64,000 nt of DNA from positions 89,095,704-89,159,703 of the forward strand of contig OU612043.1 in NCBI GenBank assembly GCA_914767935.1, read 5' to 3'. The DNA comes from Coremacera marginata (Eukaryota; Arthropoda; Insecta; Diptera; Sciomyzidae). Every line of letters starts with the position of its first letter. The first letter of the stretch is position 1. This document shows, one piece after another, positions 54,344 through 63,462 of the stretch. The translations under genes were made by a program, and so were the position numbers. The notes under the pieces are model-generated. The model saw only the letters and a program-made list of their open reading frames with translations, made no database searches and was not told the origin of the DNA.

Positions 54344-56440
54344 TTATCTTAAATTAATTATATAAAGCTTTAGTTTATTTTTAAATATATTTATATTACT
54401 GGAATTTTTAATTTCTTCAGGAAGAGTATTGTATTGCTTTATTGCGCTATGTTTTAGGCTATTTAGTTGTTTTGTTGTTCTGGCTTGTGGTACTTCTAAG
54501 TTGCGTTTCTGTCGCGTATTATGTTGATGAATTGCGTTTCTTGATTTTAGAGTCATTTTTGTTTTGAGAATGTTGTTTTTAACTTTGTAGATGTATTTAC
54601 ATTTTTCTGCATATATTAGTTGATTGATGTCCATTTGTTTGGTGGTTTGGTACAGGTCTCTTGTAGAGATCGCTAAACTTTTATTAAATAGGACCCTGAT
54701 GGATTTGTTCATTAGTCTTCCAATTTGCTCAACATGAAATTTGTTGCATTGACTCCAGCTGCAAATGTTGTATCTAATTTTAGAGAGGATATGTCCTGTA
54801 TATATTAATTTGGCTGCTTTTTCTTGTATTTTGCCGAGCCTTTTTATTGAATGTATTATTGGTAATATGGAATTTTTTATTTCTTTGATGTGGTATTCGT
54901 AATTAAGTTTTTCGTCTATGACCATTCCTAGATATTTTGTATGTTGAAGTCTTTGTATTTCTGTGTTGTTGATTTTTACTTTAATATTAATTTCCATGTT
55001 GCTATGTGGTCGGAATATAATGTAATTTGTTTTTTGTATATTTATACTCAGTCCATTTCCGCATGCCCATTCATAGTAAATCCTCATATCATGATTTATG
55101 GTGTCTTCTAATTCCTTTTCGGTTTTAGCTGTCGTTATAAAGTTTGTATCATCAGCGTAAATGTTATAAGTAGATTTAAATCTGCAGTTTTTAATATTAT
55201 TAATGTATAGTAGATAGAGTCTTGGTCCAAGAATCGATCCTTGAGGTACACCTATAGTACTTATTAGTTCTTCGCTGTATACGCCATCCATTCTTACAAC
55301 ATGAGGTCTGTTTTTTAAATACGTTTCTATTAATTTGTTTGCCACTCCTCGTATGCCTATATCATTTAATATATTAAGAAGTTTTACGTGGTCAACAAGA
55401 TCGAAAGCTTTTGATAGGTCTATAAATGTCGTTGCCACTAATTTTTTTTCATCTAATGCATCGTATATTTTTTCCATTGTTGCTGATATTGCTGACTCCG
55501 TACCGCTTCTCGCTAGGAAACCAAACTGGTTGACATCAAATCCAATTGTACTGTCGATGAAGTTCTCAATTCTAATATCTATTGCCTTTTCAAAAACTTT
55601 GCTGACTGCATTCAGAACTGAAATGGGCCTGTAGTTTTCACACAATTCTTTTTTTCCTTTTTTATATATAGGCGATATAATGGCTTTTTTAAGACAGTTT
55701 GGAAAATTGCCTGTTATAAGACACTTGTTAACCATATCAGCTAAAAGTTGAGAAATTATTGGCGAAAGTAACTTCAAATCCTTAACCGATACTTCGTCTA
55801 CTCCTTTCGCTGCATTACTATTAAGGTTTGCAATAATAAGTTGTATTTCATGTTGCGTTATAGGTTTGAGAAATATCGATTTTGAATTGACCGCATTCGA
55901 TATAATTGTATTTGTTGGTTTGTTTTTCTTTGTTATATTTGACGCCATTTCATTAAAATATTTATTAAAATCGTTTGCAATCTTGGTTTTGTTTATTGTT
56001 GACTGCTCTTTGTTACTCGTTAAGGTGGTCGTTGCCTCCTCCTTATTTCTTATTGTTGTGTTAATAATGTTCCATAATTTTCTTGCGTTATTTCCAGATT
56101 TTTCTATTTGTTCGTTTATATGTTTCTCTTTGTTGTTTTTTATTAATTGCTCAACATCTTTTTTAACTTTTTTGTATTCCAGCATTTTATTTTGATCATC
56201 TGGAGAAGATTTCCAGTTTTTGTATAAGTGTTGTCGGAGTTTTAATTTTTTCTTAAGTTCAGCAGTGATCCAATTGTTTCCTCGCGATCTTATTTTGATA
56301 TACTTGGTACACACATTTTTCGCTTCTTGAATAATTTCTGTTAATTCTTCTATTTCCGTCACAATTCTTTTGTTAATTTCATTTTTAACTACCTCCGCCA
56401 TTTTGTGATAGTTAATTTTTGGTATGATTTGTTCTTTCAT
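54344..56440 (-). CDS. LINE reverse transcriptase, 698 codons open
   Basis: Open from 56440 to 54344 without a stop. Lys/Asn-rich N-terminal linker, then RT: ENYRPISVLNAVSKVFEK, TFIDLSKAFDLVDH, GVPQGSILGP and IYADDTNF (active site, about residue 427), followed by thumb and a C-terminal region ending LKLYIINLR. Matches the jockey/CR1 group by motif. The upstream endonuclease is in another frame, separated by an A9 run (56441-56450 region), so a one-base change there divides ORF2. Given the 5' truncation no complete ORF2 exists; the ATG at 56440 is internal to the ancestral ORF. Confidence 0.85.
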   Translation of the reverse strand: MKEQIIPKINYHKMAEVVKNEINKRIVTEIEELTEIIQEAKNVCTKYIKIRSRGNNWITAELKKKLKLRQHLYKNWKSSPDDQNKMLEYKKVKKDVEQLIKNNKEKHINEQIEKSGNNARKLWNIINTTIRNKEEATTTLTSNKEQSTINKTKIANDFNKYFNEMASNITKKNKPTNTIISNAVNSKSIFLKPITQHEIQLIIANLNSNAAKGVDEVSVKDLKLLSPIISQLLADMVNKCLITGNFPNCLKKAIISPIYKKGKKELCENYRPISVLNAVSKVFEKAIDIRIENFIDSTIGFDVNQFGFLARSGTESAISATMEKIYDALDEKKLVATTFIDLSKAFDLVDHVKLLNILNDIGIRGVANKLIETYLKNRPHVVRMDGVYSEELISTIGVPQGSILGPRLYLLYINNIKNCRFKSTYNIYADDTNFITTAKTEKELEDTINHDMRIYYEWACGNGLSINIQKTNYIIFRPHSNMEINIKVKINNTEIQRLQHTKYLGMVIDEKLNYEYHIKEIKNSILPIIHSIKRLGKIQEKAAKLIYTGHILSKIRYNICSWSQCNKFHVEQIGRLMNKSIRVLFNKSLAISTRDLYQTTKQMDINQLIYAEKCKYIYKVKNNILKTKMTLKSRNAIHQHNTRQKRNLEVPQARTTKQLNSLKHSAIKQYNTLPEEIKNSSNINIFKNKLKLYIINLR

Positions 56441-56879
56441 CTGTTGTTTTTTTTTGCTTTATTGCTGTTATTGTTGCAGTTGTGTATTTATGATCAGAAA
56501 TGTCAGTCTCTTCCAATTTGAAATTTATTTTGTGTGTTGAATTCATGTTTGAAATAATGTGATCAATCAGTGTATTTGTGTTGGTTGTCTGCCTTGTAGG
56601 TAAAATGTTGTTAACAAAAGTAAAACCATGTGTTTGAATTAAATCTGTGTACTTGATGACCGTGTTTGATACTTCTAAAAGATTGATATTTACATCCGCA
56701 AAGAAAATACAATTTTTGCTGTTCATTAGTTTTGCTTCCATGAAGTCGATAAACGTATTGCAATTTTCGTTAGGAGCCTTATAAAAAGTGCCAATTGCTA
56801 AAGGTTTCTTTAAATTTGTTATTTCGACAATTGTTAAGTTGTATTTCTCTTCTTTCACTATTTTTGATAATAATTTCAC
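56412..56879 (-). pseudogene. LINE APE endonuclease, C-terminal part
   Basis: Reads NLTIVEITNLKKPLAIGTFY, FADVNINLLE (the GDFN-like motif), LIDHIISN and DISDHKYTT (the SDH motif). The N-terminal half with the catalytic N and E is missing through 5' truncation. It overlaps the RT frame by 29 nt in a different phase. Confidence 0.82.
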
Positions 56880-56885
56880 GATTTT

Positions 56886-57827
56886 GATAAAGACGTTTGT
56901 TCATGACTTTCGTTAAAACAGTTTGTTAGACGTCGAAATTTTCCAAAATAGAAACTATTTTCCTCGACGTCGTCGTTGTGCGCGAAAGCGTGTTCAAGAA
57001 TGAGGGTGATTATTTCTCAAAACATAACTAACTTTGGCTCACAAGTTTATTCATTTGGTTTATATAATATTTATATTATACAACTAGCTGAATACCCGGC
57101 TTAACTCGGGAGTTGATATAAATAATTTTCGATTTCATTCGTCGATTTGAAAAAAAACTTTCACAACCTTTGAAGGAATTTTGTGTGCATCTTACAAACC
57201 AGTAACTTTGGTGAAATGAGCAAAATGTAGCTTCAACATCTGAAAATTATGAGAAAAAGTTAGGGAAATCGTTATTGGAGTAAGCGTGCCGCTGATCGCT
57301 TGAAAAAATATATTTTCAAGTTTTATATTGTATTCGATAGATTGCACATTTTTGAAAAAAAATCAGAGCAAAAACGAATTTTTGGCAATTTGCGAGGAAA
57401 CTGGACAAAATTTAAATATGCATTGGAAATAGAAATTGAAATGTCAAAACAACGCCAACTTACGACACAACTGACTTGCGCATGTGTTGATGCGTACTCA
57501 AATACCACAGGCTTCGGCATCAGCTGTCCTGATTTGCGAAAAAATAAAGTGGAATATAAATACACATAAAGAAGAAAAGAAGATATTTATAACCCTTTCG
57601 AATTTCGAAGACAAATATTTCAAAGTGACCTAAAAAATTGGTAATGCCTCAAATGAGTACAAAAACAATTATATCTTCAAAAGTTCAAAATTAATTTTGA
57701 TGAGTTTAGTTATTTCGTAAAAGGGTAAACCATCAAGAGTGCATAATATATAAACTGTTATTATGATATATCAACACTTCAACAGTTAACTTTTTGCAAT
57801 AAACATAAGTTTTCAGACTAATTTAAT
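56886..57827. other. Intron DNA near exon 3, no gene recognised
   Basis: Includes the third partial copy of the 53894 duplication (56887-56945), an ACCCGGCTTAACTCGGGA phrase near 57092, and an 89-codon frame at 57300-57569 without a recognisable domain or splice context. Confidence 0.4.
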
Positions 57828-58009
57828 AAAATGAATAATCGCCCAAAAATTAACGTTGGGCGATATTAATAATAATATTCCAATAATATTCCAAATTTTG
57901 GGCAGACGTTCATTATGAACAATCGCCCAAAATTATATTGCGTCAAATCGCCCAAATCGGAATGAATCGGCTAAAATTTTTAGCCAATTTTTGGGCGATT
58001 ATTCATTTT
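57828..58009. mobile_element. 182-bp MITE with AAAATGAATAATCGCCC ends
   Basis: Left AAAATGAATAATCGCCCAAA, right TTTGGGCGATTATTCATTTT, perfect inverted repeats of about 20 bp. ATCGCCCAAA recurs several times inside. It lies 211 bp inside intron 3 from exon 3. Confidence 0.85.
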
Positions 58010-58219
58010 GGCACTTTGGGCGCTATAAAACATTTTTTTCACTAGAGGACCATAAAATTTTGTGGACATTTATTTCAGAATTGGCTATCAGAATTTGCAA
58101 AAAAACCCATTTTGAAAAGTGTCGTTTGGGGCTTTGTGCATTTTGGTAACCATATTTTGTACAGCGTTTTTCCTGAACTAATTGTGAAATGCTGAATTAA
58201 ATAATTTATATATCCTTAC

Positions 58220-58335
58220 CTCCCGTGCTTGATTCATATTAACAGCCCAAGCTTGCAAATCACATTTATTTCCCACAAGCACCATAGGAACTTCCTCAGC
58301 ATCCTTAACTCGCTTTATTTGTTCGCGATAAGTTC
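58220..58335 (-). CDS. Ras85D: Ras GTPase exon 3
   Basis: 116 nt, enters in phase 1 and leaves in phase 0. Encodes TYREQIKRVKDAEEVPMVLV, then GNKCDLQAWAV and MNQARE: the NKCD guanine-binding motif at residues 116-119. The DLQAWAVNM stretch differs from what I recall of fly Ras1 at several positions but keeps the fold. The donor GAG|GTAAGG opens the 45.9-kb intron. Confidence 0.95.
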
Positions 58336-58388
58336 CTAATAAGTTAAAAATAATCAGACATAGAAAATTAATACAAACCAACACTTAC
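58336..58388 (-). other. Ras85D: Ras intron 2, 53 nt
   Basis: GTAAGTG donor and TTATTAG acceptor, phase 1. The intron contains an in-frame stop, so retention would truncate the protein. Confidence 0.93.
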
Positions 58389-58529
58389 CAATATCTTCAA
58401 ACGATTTCGCACTATTCACAGCAAACACTAATAAAAATCCTTCACCTGTTCGCATGTATTGATCACGCATTGCTGAATACTCCTCTTGGCCAGCAGTATC
58501 CAATATATCCAAAAGGCAGGTTTCACCAT
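58389..58529 (-). CDS. Ras85D: Ras GTPase exon 2
   Basis: 141 nt, phase 1 at both ends. Encodes DGETCLLDILDTAGQEEYSA and on to SFEDI: D57-T58-A59-G60-Q61 is the switch II catalytic segment with wild-type G60 and Q61, and GEGFLLVFAVN follows. A frame running through from exon 1 without splicing would insert 22 residues before this exon. Confidence 0.96.
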
Positions 58530-58595
58530 CTGGAATATATAAATCAATAAACTTGACTTGATAATGGACTCTCTTCAATGTATTCAAACTCCTAC
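58530..58595 (-). other. Ras85D: Ras intron 1, 66 nt, stop-free and in frame
   Basis: Begins GTAGGAGT and ends TATTCCAG. Splicing joins G to AT and yields D47, giving the conserved VVIDGETC. The intron is exactly 22 codons, starts in phase 1 and contains no stop, so an unspliced RNA stays open through exons 1-2. The weak donor (GTAGGA) leaves room for inefficient splicing. Confidence 0.92.
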
Positions 58596-58734
58596 CGATG
58601 ACAACCTGTTTTCGATAAGAGTCTTCAATAGTTGGATCGTATTCGTCTACAAAATGGTTTTGTATCAATTGTATTGTAAGCGCTGATTTTCCAACGCCAC
58701 CTGCACCAACTACAACCAATTTATATTCAGTCAT
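58596..58734 (-). CDS. Ras85D: Ras small GTPase exon 1 (start of the 190-aa protein)
   Basis: Ras is the membrane-anchored molecular switch that binds GTP and activates Raf-MAPK signalling downstream of receptor tyrosine kinases. Exon 1 starts at ATG 58732-58734 (TTGAAATGA context) with MTEYKLVVVGAGGVGKSALT: the P loop is residues 10-17 with wild-type G12 and G13. Switch I (YDPTIEDSY, T35) follows, ending at VVI46. With exons 2-4 (58389-58529, 58220-58335, 12151-12327) it makes 190 residues with all nucleotide-binding motifs intact. Ras85D is preferred over Ras64B because of the near identity of the G domain and the CAAX box ending in leucine. Any 5' non-coding exon was not located; CCCATTAGTTCAG just upstream could be an acceptor. 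Confidence 0.96.
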
Positions 58735-59605
58735 TTCAAGGAATTTAGCCTGAACTAATGGGTGTATAAAGTATTTATATGATGCTACGGTTGCTTAAGT
58801 AGCAGTTTTTCACTCTAAAGAATTTGTTAAATTTTGTTTCCTTCTCTCGATTTTGATTAATTGTGATTTTCTGAAAAGATCATACATCAAAAATGTATAT
58901 ATATTTTTTCATGTATTGATTGAATAAAATATTTGCCATCTCTATATTGAGAAGTTAATCGAATTTAAAGAAAAACACTCATTTGTACACAATGAAAAAA
59001 TCACTCCTCAAAGTATCATTTATAACTTAAGTATCATTTACATTGAAATAAGCCAATTTTAAATATATTCTTTAATGAGCATGTAGTTATTTTAATTAAA
59101 GAAATTAAAGCACTAGATTAGATATATATCAAATGGTGGCGAAAAGCACACACGCACGAATACAATTTTTTAATCTAGTCACTCACTCTTGATCAAATTC
59201 GGAACACTTTTTCCTAATTTAATATATTTTAACCAACCGCAAAATTTTGGTTCTGAACGTAACTTGGAAAATAAATATTAATGTCTTATTCCTATTAGAT
59301 TTGTGAAAGCATTTATCTACTCCTTTACTAGTCGGCGCCTATGTTATTCTATTTTTTTCAGTAAAATTTCGCCATTTTATTTTTCTGACATATTGCTTTC
59401 AATTCTTGACCAATGTGAAAAGGGAACTACATGTAGGATCAACTTGACAGAACGGATGGACATGTAGGAAGTGTGAAAACAAATACTGCGATCCGTACGA
59501 CATGTATAATGAGAACCAAAAAGTTTTTCTTCTTCTGTTGGTCCGTCCTACATGCAGCAAATGTGAAACCACGTTCATCCGACTTCATATACAGGGCACT
59601 CCAAG
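58735..59605 (-). other. Ras 5' flank / 5' UTR region
   Basis: Directly upstream of the Ras start on the minus strand. No TATA box or other promoter element can be assigned. From about 59400 the DNA becomes repeat-like, with CATGTAGGA-type words that recur at about 60905-61010. Confidence 0.4.
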
Positions 59606-60860
59606 GAGGTGTTCATACGTCAGTCAAATGATTGAATCGATCAAAATTTGTTGTTGCTTTCCTATGTAAAAAAAAATTAACTTTATCTCAGAGCGAAAAT
59701 GAACTCCAAAATCTTCTCTCGTCAGTCATTTGATTGACTAAAGCCTGAAATACAATAGCGCGATAGTGCGATGCGCTGAAGCTATGCGAATTTGTTACGA
59801 AGCCTTACGCGCGTTGTCCTCGCAATCAATGTACAATAAGAAGCGTAACAATAGAAAAACATATCCATTTATTTTTATAACAATGTTAGAAATGCACAAA
59901 GAAATTAAAAGTTTAAATATCCTTAAACATAAGTATCACATAATTTATGGTCTTTTTACAATATAAACACGTCCACTTGTTTCAAAGTTAAAAGAAGTAA
60001 CACATAACCTAGTGAAGCAGCAAAATTGTCACAACTTATAATCTGCTTTTTGTATTACATTTTACTAAAAACAAACTCATTTATAAAATAAAAAATTACA
60101 AACAGCTATTCGCTCAAATTGTTTATTATTTTTCAATTGCATTTTCATGACAACTCTTCATCGCATGCGTCGTTTTTCAAATTTTTGAAAATGTGTCGCA
60201 TCGCACAATCGCATCGTAAAGCATTGTAAATTGCTACATAAAAACTCTGCTTATGAAAATGCTTTGACAGCTCATGCGAGATTTTTACGTTGTCTCGCAA
60301 CGCACTCTCGCTCTATTGTACTTCGGGCTTGAGCTCCAGACCTGCATCAATCAGTCAAAGGGTTGCATTATTTTACTTATCTGCTTTTTAGTTGGCAATT
60401 ATATCAAGAAAAGTAGTTAACTGAAAACATAGGTAGTTTTTTGAAGTGAAGAAGAGGTGTAGTTTCTTTAGTTCCTGCCATAATTTCATTAATTCTTTTG
60501 TTTTCTTATGACTTGTATGCGATGGTCATTCAAATAGGTATAATTTCCGGCGTATTGATTTTCTAATGTGATCAGTTTTAATCCTAAAAGATCAACTATA
60601 TTTCCGCTATTGTTTTCCATTTTGTAAAATTATTATGCACACAAAACAACTTAATAAAAGAAACACCTAAATAAAGTAATGCACACAGCACGATATGAAT
60701 TCACAAAATAGTAGGTAGCAGAAAAGTAACAAATGCCTGCGTCGGAGCTTCAATCAAAAAATCGTGTGTGAGCAAGCGGCAATCAATATTTTCAGAGAGA
60801 GTTAAAGAGAGTAAAAAATCGCTATATACTTCAATCATTTGACTGATGTATGAACACCTA
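59606..60860. mobile_element. TIR element with GAGGTGTTCATAC ends, itself interrupted
   Basis: Left GAGGTGTTCATACGTCAGTC, right GACTGATGTATGAACACCTA, with CCAAG on both sides (59601-59605, 60861-60865) as a probable target duplication. It lies inside a CATGTAG-word repeat (about 59400-61050) and contains another element (59741-60330). Confidence 0.7.
59741..60330. mobile_element. Nested MITE rich in GCGATxGTGCGATGCG words
   Basis: Left AAGCCTGAAATACAATAGCG, right CTCTATTGTACTTCGGGCTT. Subterminal TGCGATGCG and CGCATCGCA words recur. The small frame 59766-59966 has no recognisable domain. Confidence 0.65.
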
Positions 60861-60865
60861 CCAAG

Positions 60866-61572
60866 CGATACTACTTGTCCATCCAACCTATCATGTCAAC
60901 GAACATGTAGTATCCTTTGTGTCCAAAACATCAAGTTGGGTGGACATGTCCGATGAAAGACAAAAATTTTTGACTTTTCTGTTGGTCCATCCGACATGTA
61001 GTATCATCCGTGTGCGTGTCCATCCAACTGGGTGCATTTTCTCATTCGATTAAAATTTTTGAGAGAAACACATCACGCGCAAAAAATGACTAACATTAGG
61101 AATGTTGAATCTTGGAAAGAATTTAGAGAATTAAAGTAATTAAGAATAGAAGACAGAAAATATATAATTGTCAAATCGAAGTTGACAGCTCATAGAAAAT
61201 CTCTAAGTGCTCTCTTTTATCATCCGTTTTTCTTTCTTTGTCATTCGCAAAATTGGCTGGTTTTGACATTTCTGTGTACTGAGAAAAGAGCGCGATCAGC
61301 CCTGCGACAACCTTATAAATCAACCATGGAAAAAGGTAAACAAAGCGCAAAGTTGTATGTATGTACTTTATTGAGTTTTTTTCGAACGATTATACTTAAC
61401 AATACAAGCTTGTTTGTTAACTTAGCGGCTGTAACAGTATGGCCAGCATATACTTTTGAAATAATTATAATACGACTATAATTAAAATAAATAATTTGGG
61501 CTATTCACAGCTTAAACGTAAATTAACAAAGGGTATTTATAGCATTTGTTATTATTGCAACTGTGAGCACCT
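60866..61572. other. CATGTAG-word repeat remainder and unassigned DNA
   Basis: GTGGACATGTCCGATGAAAG and TTTCTGTTGGTCCATCCGAC echo 59440-59590. At about 61298-61319 a 22-nt block around CTTATAAATCAACC is the exact reverse complement of the TATA region of the LTR at 62014. The 61182-61481 frame is not recognisable. Confidence 0.4.
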
Positions 61573-61993
61573 CAGTGGCTGTATTTCTTTATTCATTCCA
61601 GATAAATAAGGGAAGGAATAGAATAGGCTGGAATAACGAAACAAAATTGGAAAAGAAAGAACACATTTATGTTATTGGTAACCAGCAAACTTTGTGAACA
61701 CAAGTATGTATGATATATTTTTTGTATATATGAAATTTTGCAATAAATTCAATTAAAAGCTTTAAAATGCAAAAATGTATCAATTTAATTTTGTGCCATT
61801 TGCCCTCAATTGACCAACGACATTGGACATAACCTCAAACACAAGGAATATTCTTTTTATTCTAACTCAGTTGATGGTACAACATCAAGAAACAAGAAAC
61901 ACAAAAAGGAAAGTGCCGGATAATCAGGAATGAATAATGAAACAAAAAAAGTCATTCCGAACGTATGGAATGAATAAAGAAATACAGCCAGTA
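61573..61993. mobile_element. 421-bp MITE with CAGTGGCTGTATTTC ends
   Basis: Left CAGTGGCTGTATTTCTTTAT, then TCATTCC; right GGAATGAATAAAGAAATACA, then GCCAGT. hAT-like start; no clear target duplication. Non-coding. Confidence 0.7.
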
Positions 61994-62013
61994 TGTGTTT
62001 GCAATGATTTTGT

Positions 62014-62299
62014 GTAGAGTAGCGTAAATATGCTTACCACAGTGTTTTGTTAAAATTACAGCAACTATAAAATAAAAACGACGAGGTTGTATTCACGACA
62101 ATGCTTTATTAGCGAATAATCTGAACAGCTTAAAACCAAGGTTGATTTATAAGGTTGTCGCACCCTGTGTTTGTGCGCGTGTCGACGCTGCGGTAAGCAG
62201 CTAATGATATTAACTATATATTGAAAATTGAAAATAATAAAGTTCAGTTTTTGTATAGACCACAAACAATAAAGACGTTTTATTTCCGTTACCTCAACA
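62014..62299 (+). repeat. 5' LTR of an mdg1/412-like element
   Basis: Starts TGTAGAGTAGCG and ends CCTCAACA, 286 bp, with TTATAAG (TATA-like) near 62150 and AATAAAGACG near 62270 before the end. The primer site follows at once. The 3' LTR lies beyond the window, so the pair cannot be compared. Confidence 0.7.
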
Positions 62300-62314
62300 T
62301 GGCGATCCTGCCAG
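62300..62314 (+). promoter_or_regulatory. Primer binding site (tRNA-Arg type, probable)
   Basis: TGGCGATCCTGCCAG directly follows the LTR. It begins TGGCGA as in mdg1 and 412, which use tRNA-Arg. Confidence 0.6.
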
Positions 62315-63189
62315 TTACTGGATACAACAACAAACATTTATAGTAAACTTATTTATAATTTGTGTCTTACTTGTACGTCCTAAAAACACACGTCCTAAAC
62401 TTTTTAATGTGTTAAAATAAAAAACATAAACATTTTGTTGCTATGTTAAAAGCAAAACTGAAAAAAAACAACAATTAACGTAACGAATCAAGAGAAACAA
62501 TAAAATTTTAAACAAAATTCAGTGAAACCAATCAGAAAATCACTTAAACTAATTTCTGTTAACAAATAACTACTAAACAAGAAAAGGGAAAAACAAATAA
62601 AACAAAAGAAAAAAAATAATACGAGTAGAACACCGTGAAAATGCACAAGTTAACAGACACAAATTAGTAACAGAAAAAAAAACACAAGAAATAAAAACAA
62701 AAATGAATACCTAACTAGCATTATATGAAGATTAGTGAAAAATGCAAAAATCGTGCAACACTCACTTTCAAAGCTACAGCAAATCAACAGTTGCAGCAAT
62801 CAGTACAAAAACAACAGCAGCATTGTTATTTCATTTCATTTTATTTCATTTACTAAATATTTATTTTCTAAAAGAAAAATATTAAATATTGCATTAGACA
62901 TAATTTGTCTTAACTTTAAAAAATTACTTATTTATGTATATAAATCAAATAGAACATTAAGAATTCATAAAAACAAGAGAAAAATAAATGAATACAAACT
63001 ACAAGAAAATGATAATAATTATAACATAAAAAAAATACTTATAAAGTTTTACTTTAAATTGCACAGGATTGAGGGAGAGTTCCACAGCAGATTGAACGTA
63101 TTTAAAATTGTCTTTCAGAAAATAATTGAGAATGCTTTAACGGCATTTTTTTTTAAGTTTGGTATGCAAAACAGTTTGAATTTATAATC
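62315..63189 (+). other. Leader of the mdg1-like element
   Basis: Long A-rich untranslated leader. The frame at 62735-63187 is a Lys/Asn-rich read-through of it without a domain. Confidence 0.5.
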
Positions 63190-63411
63190 ATGTGCGGTCC
63201 TAAGTCTGACATTGACCAGCCCAGGGCAAATGTCGTTAACGAACTAGACATAACTAACAAAGGGTCGGATGCAATGCAGATCCCTGTGTGGATAATTGTA
63301 ATTTTTTTGGTAGCTTCTTTATTAATCAAACTGTATATGCTTCATAATAAATGTTTGAAGAAAAAAACAATAAGAACTTATTCTCAGGCAAATAACATTG
63401 ATAGAATTTAA
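63190..63411 (+). CDS. Small membrane-protein ORF of the mdg1-like element, 73 aa
   Basis: ATG at 63190, TAA at 63409-63411. N-terminus MCGPKSDIDQPRANVVNELD, one membrane span (about residues 33-52, VWIIVIFLVASLLIKLYML), then a basic stretch NKCLKKKTIRTYSQANNIDR. I recall similar short ORFs ahead of gag in mdg1/412-type elements; role unknown. Intact here while gag is broken. Confidence 0.6.
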   Translation: MCGPKSDIDQPRANVVNELDITNKGSDAMQIPVWIIVIFLVASLLIKLYMLHNKCLKKKTIRTYSQANNIDRI

Positions 63412-63462
63412 AAAAAAAAATGAAAAAAATATACATACATAACAGTGTAGGTATGAATTATG

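Larger units (their letters stand above)
54081..56885 (-). mobile_element. 5'-truncated jockey/CR1-like LINE
   Basis: Minus-strand LINE: poly(A) is seen as a T run at 54080-54104, with a 3' UTR to 54343, then RT and part of the endonuclease; the 5' end is cut within the endonuclease at about 56885, usual for incomplete target-primed reverse transcription. The flanks share AAAGACGTTTG, but a clean target duplication could not be set because the flank is itself duplicated. Confidence 0.88.
12328..58219 (-). other. Ras85D: Ras intron 3, 45,892 nt, filled with transposons
   Basis: Donor GAG|GTAAGG at 58219 and acceptor CAACAG|GTTGCC at 12328 (minus strand), phase 0. The intron separates codon 132 from codon 133. 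Everything recognised inside it is mobile or repetitive DNA in both orientations, and no other host exon was found. The two other introns of the same gene are 66 and 53 nt. Confidence 0.9.

Noticed and set aside
57300..57569. 89-codon frame near Ras exon 3 as a host exon
   Set aside because: No recognisable domain, no matching splice sites, and the opposite strand is equally open.
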